Origin: an uncultured Archangium sp.
GTDB lineage: Bacteria > Myxococcota > Myxococcia > Myxococcales > Myxococcaceae
Direction of reading: 5' to 3'
NCBI GenBank assembly: GCA_903905455.1
Contig: CAIVGN010000029.1
Location: 186,001 to 250,000, forward strand
Length of the DNA stretch: 64,000 bases
Shown here in pieces: positions 45,534 through 53,465 of the stretch (position 1 is its first letter; each line of letters begins with the position of its first letter). Both the position numbers and the translations under genes were made by a program. The notes below the pieces were generated by a model. The model did no database searches, was not told where the DNA came from, and was given only the letters and a program-made list of their open reading frames with translations.

Positions 45534-47660
45534 CTATGGGGCGTGTCCGCGCTCGAGCCAATGCGCCCGGACCAACGCCGCGACCCGGGGATCATCCGGG
45601 GCACTCCGACTCAGCGCGATGACCAACGGGTCCAATCGATTCAGGTCGTGGAGGCCGGCGCGGATCTCGAGCGCCCGGGCCCAGGCCTCGAGCGCCGGTT
45701 CGGGCTGGTTCAGCTCGATGAGACTCAGGGAACGTTCGTGTTCGGCGAACGGTGCTGCCGGTGGCCAATGACTCCTCAGCCAGTCGGCGTCGGCCAGCGA
45801 GCCCTGGGGATCTCCCCAACGCCGGCGTGCACTGGCCAGCGCGTAGCGCACGCTCGCCGCGTCATGGAGCGCTGAGAGTTCCTGATCCCAGCGCGCGACG
45901 TCCGTCTTCTGGCCGACGTCACCGGCGGCGACCAACCTCGCGAGGAGATCGAGGCGACCGGGGTGCTCCTGATTTGAGACCTCGAGTTGGGCGACGGCTT
46001 CCCCTGGACGGCCCAGGCGCAGCAGGCAATCGCTGGCGATCAGCCGAGGGTCGATGGACCGGTCACCCAGGGCCCAGACGAACCCCGACTTCGCGGCTCG
46101 ATCGGCCAGCGCCAGCGCGGCATCGCAGTCACCCGCCGAGGCCCACAAGGCGGCCGCGAGCGTGGCGTCCACCGCCGAAGAAGTCCCGTAGCGGGCGACG
46201 GCGAGCTGGGCTGCGAGGCGCGCCACGTCGGGGTCATCGGCACCAACACCGACCCCATGCGGCGAGGTCGGCCAGAAGGAGTCGGGGACAGCCGCTTGCT
46301 CATCGAGGTACCGGTCGCGCGCCGCCGACGGGATGGTGGCGCTGCCGGCAGCGCTCGCCTCGATCGCGTTGAGGCGCTCAACCATGCGATCGCTCGACCG
46401 GACTGAGGGCAGGGCCAGGAAGATCAGGGGGGCCGCGAGGGCAGGGACGACCCAACGCCGACGCCGCTCCTGCCACGCGGTCGCGCACCCGAGCCCCACC
46501 AGCGCCGCCAACCCGGGCACGAGGCTCACCGCGTATCGGCCATGGAAGTAGAAGAGCAACGCGACGGCCAGCGAGGCCGCCCAATGCAACGCCCACGGCG
46601 TCGCGGCCACCGAGCGCGTGCCCAGGAGCACCAGCAGACCGCCGAAGGCCAGCAGGGTGATCCAGCGCAGCGGAAGGCCATGGGGGCCGCGGAGCAACGC
46701 CTGCACCGCGGGGATGTCGTACTCGCCCGCGGGAGGGGCCACGAAGGCGACGGCCTTGTCGAACAGCTGCCCCAGCGCGGCCCTCGGCTCGAGGCGAAAG
46801 AAGGCGACGGTGCGCTCGAGCCAGAACGCCTCGGCGTCGGCGGCGCTCACGCGCTGCGGTTCGCTGACGCGCGCGAGCTCCCGGTACAGCTCGTGGGCGT
46901 AGTCGGGAGGGTGCGGACCAGTCGCCGTGGCCTGCGCCTCGACGATCTTGAGCAACGACGGAAAGCTGGCGCCGAAGCCGAGTGATTCCGGACGGTGGGA
47001 TTGGTGGAAGACCTGCCCCGCGCTCATCGTGCCGCGGAGATCGTGACCGGACTTCGCCCGCAACAGGAGCGAGGGCAACGCGGCGACGACTGCCGCCGTC
47101 AGCCCGAAGGCGGCGAGGCTGCGCCACGAGGTCCTCCGCCAGGCGAGCCACCCCACGACGAGCACGCCGAAGAGCAGCGCCGTCGGCCTGAGGCTCACCG
47201 CGAACCCCAACGCGAGGCCCGCCAACGCCACGCGGCGTGGCGAAAAGGGTGGCCATTCGAGCAGTGCGATGGTCGCCGCCAGGGCCGCGCCGAGCAGGAG
47301 ATCCGGCTCCAGCACCGCGCCGTAGACCACCCATTGCTGCGCCACCGCGAGCACGCCGGCGCCGATCCACGCCGCGAGCAACCCGGACCTGCGTCGAAGC
47401 AACTCGAACAGCACCGCGACCGTCACGGCACCAACCCCGGCCTGAAACCAGCGCACGAGCGTCGGGGAGGCCAACACGTGCAGCAGCAGGTACGCCGGAC
47501 TCGCGTCGCCGACCTGGGCTGCCGTGACGTCACCGCGGGCCAGGGCCACCGCGAGGTTCGGGTACTTGCCGAAGACCCAGCCCGGAGACACCAGGGCCGT
47601 CGCCACGAGCGACGTCGCGGCCAGGGCGAAGGAGGCTGGGTGAACGCCGCGGACCGTCAT
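45534..47660 (-). CDS. polytopic membrane protein (dolichyl-mannosyltransferase-like) with C-terminal TPR region
   Basis: 708 residues. About ten hydrophobic segments in residues 1-430 (FALAATSLVATALVSPGWVF; VLEPDLLLGAALAATIALLE; ALHWAASLAVALLFYFHGRY) follow the layout of GT-C/ArnT/PMG glycosyltransferase-like proteins, with an acidic Glu-Pro-Asp after TM4 and long periplasmic loops. The last 200 residues are soluble and TPR-like (AAALWASAGDCDAALALADRA; LRLGRPGEAVAQLEVSNQEHP). A lipid-linked sugar transferase is plausible but unproven. The stop lies directly upstream of the MYXO-CTERM remnant. Confidence 0.75.
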   Translation of the reverse strand: MTVRGVHPASFALAATSLVATALVSPGWVFGKYPNLAVALARGDVTAAQVGDASPAYLLLHVLASPTLVRWFQAGVGAVTVAVLFELLRRRSGLLAAWIGAGVLAVAQQWVVYGAVLEPDLLLGAALAATIALLEWPPFSPRRVALAGLALGFAVSLRPTALLFGVLVVGWLAWRRTSWRSLAAFGLTAAVVAALPSLLLRAKSGHDLRGTMSAGQVFHQSHRPESLGFGASFPSLLKIVEAQATATGPHPPDYAHELYRELARVSEPQRVSAADAEAFWLERTVAFFRLEPRAALGQLFDKAVAFVAPPAGEYDIPAVQALLRGPHGLPLRWITLLAFGGLLVLLGTRSVAATPWALHWAASLAVALLFYFHGRYAVSLVPGLAALVGLGCATAWQERRRRWVVPALAAPLIFLALPSVRSSDRMVERLNAIEASAAGSATIPSAARDRYLDEQAAVPDSFWPTSPHGVGVGADDPDVARLAAQLAVARYGTSSAVDATLAAALWASAGDCDAALALADRAAKSGFVWALGDRSIDPRLIASDCLLRLGRPGEAVAQLEVSNQEHPGRLDLLARLVAAGDVGQKTDVARWDQELSALHDAASVRYALASARRRWGDPQGSLADADWLRSHWPPAAPFAEHERSLSLIELNQPEPALEAWARALEIRAGLHDLNRLDPLVIALSRSAPDDPRVAALVRAHWLERGHAP

Positions 47661-47699
47661 CGGAGGCAGGAACTAGCACAGCGATGGCGACGGCCCTCA

Positions 47700-47816
47700 C
47701 GAAGCCCACGCCCGGCAGAGGCGCTCGCCCACGTCCTCGACGGCTCAGAGCGGCACTTCCGAGAACTCGCCGGTGACGGCAAGCAGAGCGGCGCGCTCAA
47801 CGTGCTGGCCCGCTGA
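47700..47816 (+). pseudogene. possible C-terminal remnant of a lost gene
   Basis: In the 162-bp gap between two minus-strand genes, the plus strand reads AEALAHVLDGSERHFRELAG and then DGKQSGALNVLAR before a TGA at 47814-47816. This stretch has normal amino-acid composition, unlike shadow frames, but no start codon of its own; upstream it merges into noise over the neighbouring gene. It may be the tail of a deleted gene. Weak evidence. Confidence 0.25.
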
Positions 47817-47822
47817 TGCTGC

Positions 47823-48893
47823 TCAGTGCGAGTGCCCGTGGTGCACGTCGTCGGCGTGCTCGTGGGCATGTTCGATCGGCTCGTGCGCGTGCGGGTGGGA
47901 GTGCTCGCCGTCCACCCGGCCCTCGTGAGCGTGCGCGTGGTGCCCATCGTCATGCCGGTGCGCGTGCTCGTGTTCGGTCGCGTGATGATGGTGCGGGTGC
48001 TGATGCCGCTCCGAGGCGTGGAGCGCCACGCCCACGCCGAAGAGCACCGCGGCCACTGCGGTGCTCCAACCGATGTGAGCGGGCACCATGAGCAACCCCA
48101 CCGCGGCGCCGATGAAGGGCGCGAGCGCGAAGACGGACGCCGTGCGGGCGGCGCCGATGCGTCGCTGCGCCAGCAGGTAGAGCCGCAAGCTCACGCCGTA
48201 GCCCGTCGCGCCCGCCAGCAGCAGCACCCCCGCGCGCCATGCCACGGGGACGGGCTCCCCGAAGAGGAGCGACAGGATCAGCGTCAGCGTCGCGCCGAGC
48301 GCCCCTTTGGCGGCCACCACGCTCAGCGGGCGAAGTTCGGCGAGCCGACGCGAGGCGGTATTGTCGACACCCCAGGCGACGGTGGCGCCCAGCACCGCCA
48401 GTACGCCCGGCAGGCTCGTCCCGACGCTCCCCTGGACCTGCAGCGACAGCATGACCCCACCGAGGGTCATCAACCCGAGCGCGAACACCACGCGGCGACC
48501 GAGGAACTCGCGATAGACGAGGCGCGCGAAGAAGACGGTGAAGACCGCCTCGAGGTTGAGCAACAAGCCCCCCGTCACGGGTCCGGTCCTCTGAATGCCC
48601 CAGGCGAGGAGCGTCGGCGCGACGGCCGCTCCGGCGAGCGCCATCACCAGCAACGGGGGCAGGGCAGCCTTCGTGAGCGGCGCGCCGGCCTCCCGCCCGA
48701 GCCATTTCTGAGCGAGCGAGGCGAGACTGGCCCCGAAGTAGAGCAGCGCCGCCGTGCTGTACGCCCCGACGCCCGCGCCTGCCCAGCCCAACACGGGAAT
48801 GGTCAGACCGAAGGCAGTCGCGGCCACCAGGGCCAGCAGCACCCCGACCGCGATGGGCCCCAGCCGCAGGTGCTCGTCGTGGGAGGTCATCAT
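47823..48893 (-). CDS. DMT/EamA-family transporter with a His-rich C-terminal tail
   Basis: 356 residues from ATG 48893 (MMTSHDEHLRLGPIAVG). Ten hydrophobic segments in two EamA repeats (AFGLTIPVLGWAGAGVGAYS; VTGGLLLNLEAVFTVFFARLVYREFLG; ATVAWGVDNTASRRLAEL; TASVFALAPFIGAAVGLLM). The final 60 residues are cytosolic or periplasmic and extraordinarily rich in His, Asp, Glu and Ala (HQHPHHHHATEHEHAHRHDD; ends HGHSH), with more than 20 His, a metal-binding composition. The substrate is unknown; the tail argues for transition-metal handling or metal-sensing of the carrier. Confidence 0.85.
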   Translation of the reverse strand: MMTSHDEHLRLGPIAVGVLLALVAATAFGLTIPVLGWAGAGVGAYSTAALLYFGASLASLAQKWLGREAGAPLTKAALPPLLVMALAGAAVAPTLLAWGIQRTGPVTGGLLLNLEAVFTVFFARLVYREFLGRRVVFALGLMTLGGVMLSLQVQGSVGTSLPGVLAVLGATVAWGVDNTASRRLAELRPLSVVAAKGALGATLTLILSLLFGEPVPVAWRAGVLLLAGATGYGVSLRLYLLAQRRIGAARTASVFALAPFIGAAVGLLMVPAHIGWSTAVAAVLFGVGVALHASERHQHPHHHHATEHEHAHRHDDGHHAHAHEGRVDGEHSHPHAHEPIEHAHEHADDVHHGHSH

Positions 48894-48945
48894 GATGCCA
48901 ATGCGCGTGACGAGGCCCAAGAGGGTGATGAAGCGGAGGCAGGAA

Positions 48946-49150
48946 CTACCACCGCCCCAAGCCGGGCCGGCCAAACATCGTGCTCATCAGGTAATCGTGC
49001 GTGAACAGCAGTCGACCCAGATGACGCACGTCCTGCGCGGATTCCTCCTGATCCGCGCAGCCCAGGAGGTGCAGCTTCGTGGCGTCCTGAAGATCGATGA
49101 GGTCCGGGACCGCGAACTCGTCTCGGAGGCCGGCAGGGAGGCCTTCCCAG
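48946..49150 (-). pseudogene. truncated gene: C-terminal 65 or so residues of a hypothetical protein
   Basis: Reading the minus strand from about 49150 gives CWEGLPAGLRDEFAVPDLID, LQDATKLHLLGCADQEESAQ and DVRHLGRLLFTHDYLMSTMF, ending GRPGLGRW with TAG at 48946-48948. The composition is that of a genuine soluble protein, but no ATG/GTG/TTG precedes it in frame before a stop near 49210, so the 5' end is missing or shifted. It precedes the DMT gene on the same strand. No family recognised. Confidence 0.45.
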
Positions 49151-49271
49151 CACCCGGAACCCAGGCTCCAGCGACACCCAATCCAACATCGGCTCAGTTT
49201 ACATAACGCTCATTATCCGACGTTGCCTTGTGGGGTTCTCCGAGGGGAAAGCCGTGTATCAGTGCCGGTCC
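49151..49271. other. intergenic stretch with an AT-rich promoter-like patch
   Basis: Between the truncated minus-strand gene and the lipoprotein start at 49272. The segment TCAGTTTACATAACGCTCAT (49192-49211) followed by TATCCG is markedly AT-rich for this genome and probably contains the promoter of the lipoprotein gene, but no pair of -35/-10 boxes with correct spacing is convincing. Nothing else is visible. Confidence 0.35.
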
Positions 49272-49805
49272 ATGCGTTCAGTGATCGTCGTCTCGGGTCT
49301 GCTGCTCCTGGTCGGATGTCCCGCCCAGACCGTGAAGATCCCCGAGGTCGTCGACGCCGCCGTGGCCGAGCTCGACGCCGGCCCGATCGACGCCGGGCCT
49401 CCGGTGCCCGCGAGCCTCGAACCGACCGTGACCGCGGGCCTGCCTGATGGTGGCGTGGTGGCTGTGACGGCGAAGGCCGAGCTCGACGCTCCGACGTCGC
49501 TGACCATCACCCTGCCAATCAAGCTGAAGGACTTTCGAATCCGGCTGCTGGATTGGCGAGACCAGCTGGTGGTGTCCGACGACGAGCTGATGGCCGACGG
49601 GCTCACCTACCTCATCAGCTTGCCGACCCCCCTCAAGACCGGCCGGCCCTACAGCCTGGTGCTGGACGCCGAGTTGGGCCCCATCGTGACCTCCGAGATC
49701 GGCGGCACTTTCAACGACTGGGAACTCGAGTTCCGGGTCGCCGGCGAAATCGTCCCAGATCCTCAATCGAAGAACGCGCCCAAGAAGAAGCTCAAGAAGC
49801 GCTGA
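49272..49805 (+). CDS. lipoprotein of unknown function
   Basis: 177 residues from ATG 49272 (MRSVIVVSGLLLLVGC, lipobox L-V-G-C, Cys16). A DAG-type linker (AELDAGPIDAGPPVP) is followed by a beta-sandwich-like domain (SLTITLPIKLKDFRIRLLDW; PYSLVLDAELGPIVTSEIGG) and a Lys-rich end (NAPKKKLKKR). No family recognised. The hibernation-factor gene follows 28 bp later and may be co-transcribed. Confidence 0.75.
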   Translation: MRSVIVVSGLLLLVGCPAQTVKIPEVVDAAVAELDAGPIDAGPPVPASLEPTVTAGLPDGGVVAVTAKAELDAPTSLTITLPIKLKDFRIRLLDWRDQLVVSDDELMADGLTYLISLPTPLKTGRPYSLVLDAELGPIVTSEIGGTFNDWELEFRVAGEIVPDPQSKNAPKKKLKKR

Positions 49806-49833
49806 CGGACCCGGCCTTGCATCCCCTGCGGGC

Positions 49834-50181
49834 ATGAACATCCAACCGCACGTCGTGTTTCGGGGACTTCATTCCACGCCGGCACTCACCGCACGCATCG
49901 ATGAGGAGTTAGGCCAACTCGAGGAGCTCTTCGACGGGATCATCAGCTGCCACGTCGCCGTCGAGATCCTGAACCACCGGCACCGCAGCGGCCGCCACGT
50001 TCACGTGCGCGTCGAGCTGGTGGTGCCCGGCAAGACCCTGGTCGTGGGCCGCGAACCGGTGGACCACCAGGATCACCAGGACCCGATGACGGCGATCAAC
50101 GAGGCCTTCCCGATCATGCAGCGCCAGCTCCGCGAGTTCGAACGCGAGCGCCACGGGCACCACCGCGCCACGTCGTACTGA
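49834..50181 (+). CDS. short ribosome hibernation-promoting factor (HPF/RaiA family)
   Basis: 115 residues: beta-alpha-beta-beta-beta-alpha pattern of the sigma-54-modulation/HPF family (VVFRGLHSTPALTARIDEEL; CHVAVEILNHRHRSGRHVHV; LVVPGKTLVVGREP; AINEAFPIMQRQLREFER). Without the long-form C-terminal dimerisation domain it corresponds to the short HPF/YfiA class, which binds the 30S decoding region and inactivates ribosomes in stationary phase. The His-rich surface (DHQDHQD, RHGHH) is somewhat unusual. Cytoplasmic. Confidence 0.85.
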   Translation: MNIQPHVVFRGLHSTPALTARIDEELGQLEELFDGIISCHVAVEILNHRHRSGRHVHVRVELVVPGKTLVVGREPVDHQDHQDPMTAINEAFPIMQRQLREFERERHGHHRATSY

Positions 50182-50195
50182 AGCACCGGCTCACG

Positions 50196-51017
50196 TCAAA
50201 GTGACAGCACCAGCCGACTGACGTCGTACAGCACGTCGCCGCGTTCGAAGATTGGAGCGCGTTCGACGTGCTGCCAGGCGTTGAGTTCCGCGATCCGCCA
50301 CAAGGTCCACTCCAGCACCGACCTCAGGTTGATCGCGTCGTAGAGGTTGTATTCGACGAGCAGCCGCAGCGCGCCGAGTTCCTTTGCCAACGTCCACTCG
50401 CGCCACAGGCGGATCGCGTCGAGCCCCTTGACCCCCTTGAGGTGCGGAGGCCTGGCGATGCCGATCGCGTCTTCGACCCCCTTGAGGCCCCCTTTCAACT
50501 TCGCGTGGCGAATCAGGAAGCGGAGATCGAGGTGCAGCACCGGCGTCGGGAAGTCCGCGAACGCCTTGCGCAGCACCGGCACGTCGTAGACCGAGCCGTT
50601 GAACGTGACCCAGATCGGGCTCCTGGCGAGCCGCGCCGGGAACTGGTCGAGATCGACGCCCCGGCGAAACGACGCCACGCCCTCCCGGTCCATCACGCCC
50701 ACCACGGTCGGCTCGTTCTCGCCGTCAGCCTCGATGTCGAAGAACGCCGCCTGGTCGAGGAAGTCCCCGTAGAGCCGCCAGTGTTCCCGGGCCGGCACCA
50801 GGGCCGCCAGTTCCACGAGTGAGCGTTTGTTCAGTGCCGCCCGGGTCTTGCCGATGGCCTCGAGCAGCTCGCGATCCAGCCGTTCGCCCATGACCTGGCC
50901 CCTGGCGGCGGCCGCCTCGAAGTCAGCCCAGGTGGCGAGATCGCGGGCCCAGAGATCGCGCTCCCGCCACGGCCCGACGCCCTTCGTGAGTTGAAAGGTG
51001 CGTTCGAGAAAGCGCAT
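50196..51017 (-). CDS. YprB-type ribonuclease H-like 3'-5' exonuclease
   Basis: 273 residues. The N-terminal segment (LERTFQLTKGVGPWRERDLW) precedes an RNase H-like exonuclease fold with motifs ExoI AAFFDIEADG (Asp/Glu), ExoII WVTFNGSVYDVPVLRKAF, and ExoIII-like YNLYDAINLRSV. This matches the YprB_N/RNase_H_2 family, a DnaQ-like nuclease group of poorly defined role. It starts 3 bp after the Nudix gene stop, so it is the last gene of the der-yfgM-bamB-nudix run. Confidence 0.85.
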   Translation of the reverse strand: MRFLERTFQLTKGVGPWRERDLWARDLATWADFEAAAARGQVMGERLDRELLEAIGKTRAALNKRSLVELAALVPAREHWRLYGDFLDQAAFFDIEADGENEPTVVGVMDREGVASFRRGVDLDQFPARLARSPIWVTFNGSVYDVPVLRKAFADFPTPVLHLDLRFLIRHAKLKGGLKGVEDAIGIARPPHLKGVKGLDAIRLWREWTLAKELGALRLLVEYNLYDAINLRSVLEWTLWRIAELNAWQHVERAPIFERGDVLYDVSRLVLSL

Positions 51018-51020
51018 CGC

Positions 51021-51431
51021 TCAGCGGGTGGGCACTTCGCCCGACACCAGCGAGCCCAGCAACGGCAGGTCGGCCTCGCAGAACGGCAACGCCTGCATCT
51101 CCACCGGGGTGCAGAACCGGATGGCCTGGGCGCCCAGGGCCTTCGGGTCACCCTTCCGGATCTCCGCGGCAAACAGCTCGAGCTGCACCGTGAGATCGTC
51201 GTAGTCGTGGGTGGTGCTCCAGAGCCGGCGGCCGACGGCCAGTTCCACGTCCAGCTCCTCGACGCACTCCCGGGTCAGGGCGACCTCGTCGGTCTCGCCC
51301 GCCTCGACCTTGCCGCCGGGGAACTCCCAGAGGTTCGCGCGGCTCTTGTCGGGGAGCCGCTGCTGGACCAGGAACCGCGAGGGATCCTTCGGGTCGGAGA
51401 TCAGCGCCGCGACGACCCGAATGGTCTTCAT
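51021..51431 (-). CDS. MutT-type Nudix hydrolase
   Basis: 136 residues from ATG 51431 (MKTIRVVAALISDP). Complete Nudix box: GGKVEAGETDEVALTRECVEEL (G-x5-E-x7-R-E-x2-E-E), residues about 39-60, preceded by LWEFPG. Size and the N-terminal strand fit 8-oxo-dGTP diphosphatase (MutT), which removes oxidised dGTP, though related enzymes act on other nucleotides. It overlaps the bamB stop by ATGA and precedes the YprB-type nuclease, making a small nucleic-acid-maintenance pair. Confidence 0.9.
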   Translation of the reverse strand: MKTIRVVAALISDPKDPSRFLVQQRLPDKSRANLWEFPGGKVEAGETDEVALTRECVEELDVELAVGRRLWSTTHDYDDLTVQLELFAAEIRKGDPKALGAQAIRFCTPVEMQALPFCEADLPLLGSLVSGEVPTR

Positions 51432-52612
51432 CCGCCCGTGCTGACCATCTGCAGGGCGAACACCGTGCCCAGGTTCGACATCACGTAGAGCCGGTTGCCG
51501 AAGCGGGGGCTCGAGGCGCTGGTGGGCGCCGCCGTGACGCCCCGCCCCGGGTTCCACATCGAGCGCACCTTGCCGGAGGTCGGCTCGACGAAGGCCAGCG
51601 AGGTCGAGGTCGGCACCACCACGTAGCCGCGCGACATGGTCAGCGAGCGGCCGGCGTTGACGCCCTTCCCCTTCGAGGTGCGATCGCTCAACTCCAGCGA
51701 CCACAGCATGCGCCCCTTGCCCATGTCGAAGGCGCTCAGGGCGCCGTCACCGGTGGCGAAGAGCACGTTGCCGCGCGCCAGCAGCGCGGTGAGGCCGCCG
51801 TGGGCGGTGCTCCACTGCAGGTCGCCGGTCTTGGCGTCGAGCGAGGACACGCCGTCCTTGTAGCTGGCGACGAAGAGGTGGCCCTCGGCGATCACCGGGG
51901 TGGTGTCGACGTCGAGGAACTGGGTGCCGCCGGTGACCGAGAGGCGCTTTTCCCAGCTGGCCACGCCGGTGGCGAGCTCGAGGGCGGCCACGTAGCCGTC
52001 GGCGAAGCCCATGTAGACGAGGCCATCGGCGGACACCGGGCGCGAGGTGCCGCGCACCGTGAAGCCCGAGGGCGCGTCGCGGCGGTACTGCCAGATCCAC
52101 GCGCCGGTCTCGACGTCCACGGCGAACACCGTCTCCGACTGCGAGGCGACGAGCACCTTGCCGTCGACGATGGTGGGCGAGGTGACGAGCTCTTCGTTGG
52201 CCTTGAACTGCCACACCGACTCGCCCGAGAGCGCACGGAAGGCGTAGAGCACGCCGTCACCGCCGGCCACGTAGACGATGCCGCGGTGGACGGTGGGGCC
52301 CGAGACGAACCGCCCCTTGGTCTTGAACTCCCACTCGACCTTGCCATCGCTGGGCGACAGGCAGCGCACGAAGCCGTCACGGGTGGTGACGAAGATGCGC
52401 TCGGTGTCGGGGTCGACGGCCGGGGAGGCGGGCTCGCTGGGCTGGTACTCGAGCAACCCCAGCTTCACGAGGGGCGTGGTCCACGCCACCTCGTAGATCG
52501 CCGGGAACGACACGTGCGCCATCGCGCGGGGCACGGTCGGGTCATCGTTGAGAGGGATCGCCTTGCAGCCGGCGATCACGAGCGCAACCGCGGGCAGGAG
52601 GCGGCGGATCAC
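51428..52612 (-). CDS. bamB: BamB-like outer-membrane assembly lipoprotein (PQQ beta-propeller)
   Basis: 394 residues. GTG 52612 yields a lipoprotein signal (VIRRLLPAVALVIAGC, lipobox I-A-G-C). Repeated PQQ-type blades follow: RIFVTTRDGFVRCLSPSDGK, GIVYVAGGDGVLYAFRALSG, KVLVASQSETVFAVDVETGA, LVYMGFADGYVAALELATGV and HLFVASYKDGVSSLDAKTGD. BamB binds BamA and helps insert outer-membrane beta-barrels. The neighbours der and the YfgM-like gene reproduce the proteobacterial yfgM-bamB-der cluster, strengthening the assignment. Starts 7 bp after the YfgM-like gene. Confidence 0.88.
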   Translation of the reverse strand: MIRRLLPAVALVIAGCKAIPLNDDPTVPRAMAHVSFPAIYEVAWTTPLVKLGLLEYQPSEPASPAVDPDTERIFVTTRDGFVRCLSPSDGKVEWEFKTKGRFVSGPTVHRGIVYVAGGDGVLYAFRALSGESVWQFKANEELVTSPTIVDGKVLVASQSETVFAVDVETGAWIWQYRRDAPSGFTVRGTSRPVSADGLVYMGFADGYVAALELATGVASWEKRLSVTGGTQFLDVDTTPVIAEGHLFVASYKDGVSSLDAKTGDLQWSTAHGGLTALLARGNVLFATGDGALSAFDMGKGRMLWSLELSDRTSKGKGVNAGRSLTMSRGYVVVPTSTSLAFVEPTSGKVRSMWNPGRGVTAAPTSASSPRFGNRLYVMSNLGTVFALQMVSTGG

Positions 52613-52619
52613 GCGACCC

Positions 52620-53408
52620 TTACTTTCCGGCGTCGATGGCCGGGAGGACCGGGGCGGGCTTGGGCACGTCGACGCCCTGCGAGACGAGCAGCGCGATGCG
52701 CTCCTTGGCAAGGCGGGCGGCCGCGGTGTTCGGGGCGGCGCCTTCGATCTCCGAGAGGGTCTTCGCGGCGGCCGCGGTGTCCCCCTTGAGGAGCAGCATG
52801 CGGGCGCGGTGGTACAGGCCCATGCCCTTCATGAAGTCGGTCTTGTTCTCGCGGGCCAGCGCGTCGAACGCACCCAGCGCGTCGTCGTACTTCTTCTGCG
52901 CCTCGAGGGCGTAGCCGCGGGCCTCGTAGGCCGCGGGACGCAGCGGGTCGGTGGCCTCGGTCTTCGCGAGGTATTCCTCGACGAGGGGGAGCGCCTGCTC
53001 GGCCTTGCCCTGCCGCAGCAGCGCCTGGCCCAGGGGCAACGCCGCCGAAACGGCCGCCTTGGTGCCCGAGCGCTTGGCCCGGAAGTCGTTGAGCGACTTG
53101 ATGATCGCCTCGTCCTTCTCGGTCTCGGTCTTGAACGGGGGCTCTTCGCCGGCCTTGGCCTCGGTCACGGTGGAGCTGACCGTGCGGTCGAGCACCTTGA
53201 GCGCCGCGCCGAAGTCGCGCGAAGCGTCGGCCTCACCACGGCCGCTCATGGACACGGCAATGGAGATCACCAGGCCCACGCCCAGCACCCCGCCGACGCC
53301 CATGATCACCTGGCGACCATGCTTCTCGAGAAAAGGCACAGCCTCATTGCCCAACTTCTGGAAGTCGTCGGGCTGCTTCAGGTCGTTCTGGTCGTCTTTG
53401 TAGGACAT
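52620..53408 (-). CDS. YfgM-like inner-membrane TPR protein
   Basis: 262 residues. Soluble N-terminus (MSYKDDQNDLKQPDDFQKLG), one TM segment about 35-53 (VIMGVGGVLGVGLVISIAV), then periplasmic TPR-like helices (LPLGQALLRQGKAEQALPLV; AYEARGYALEAQKKYDDAL; ARMLLLKGDTAAAAKTLSEI). This is the layout of YfgM/PpiD-associated translocon proteins, and it lies directly before bamB and after der. A small hairpin AGGGG-N7-CCCCT (about 53421-53437) sits in the 57-bp gap to der. Confidence 0.8.
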   Translation of the reverse strand: MSYKDDQNDLKQPDDFQKLGNEAVPFLEKHGRQVIMGVGGVLGVGLVISIAVSMSGRGEADASRDFGAALKVLDRTVSSTVTEAKAGEEPPFKTETEKDEAIIKSLNDFRAKRSGTKAAVSAALPLGQALLRQGKAEQALPLVEEYLAKTEATDPLRPAAYEARGYALEAQKKYDDALGAFDALARENKTDFMKGMGLYHRARMLLLKGDTAAAAKTLSEIEGAAPNTAAARLAKERIALLVSQGVDVPKPAPVLPAIDAGK

Positions 53409-53465
53409 CGCGCGGGCTCTCTAGGGGTGGGTTTCCCCTGTGTCAACGTGTGGATACAGAGACGA

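Noticed and set aside
53421-53437. AGGGG-N7-CCCCT hairpin between der and the YfgM-like gene as a terminator
   Set aside because: The stem is only 5 bp with no T-run, and the neighbouring genes run in the same direction; kept only as a remark.
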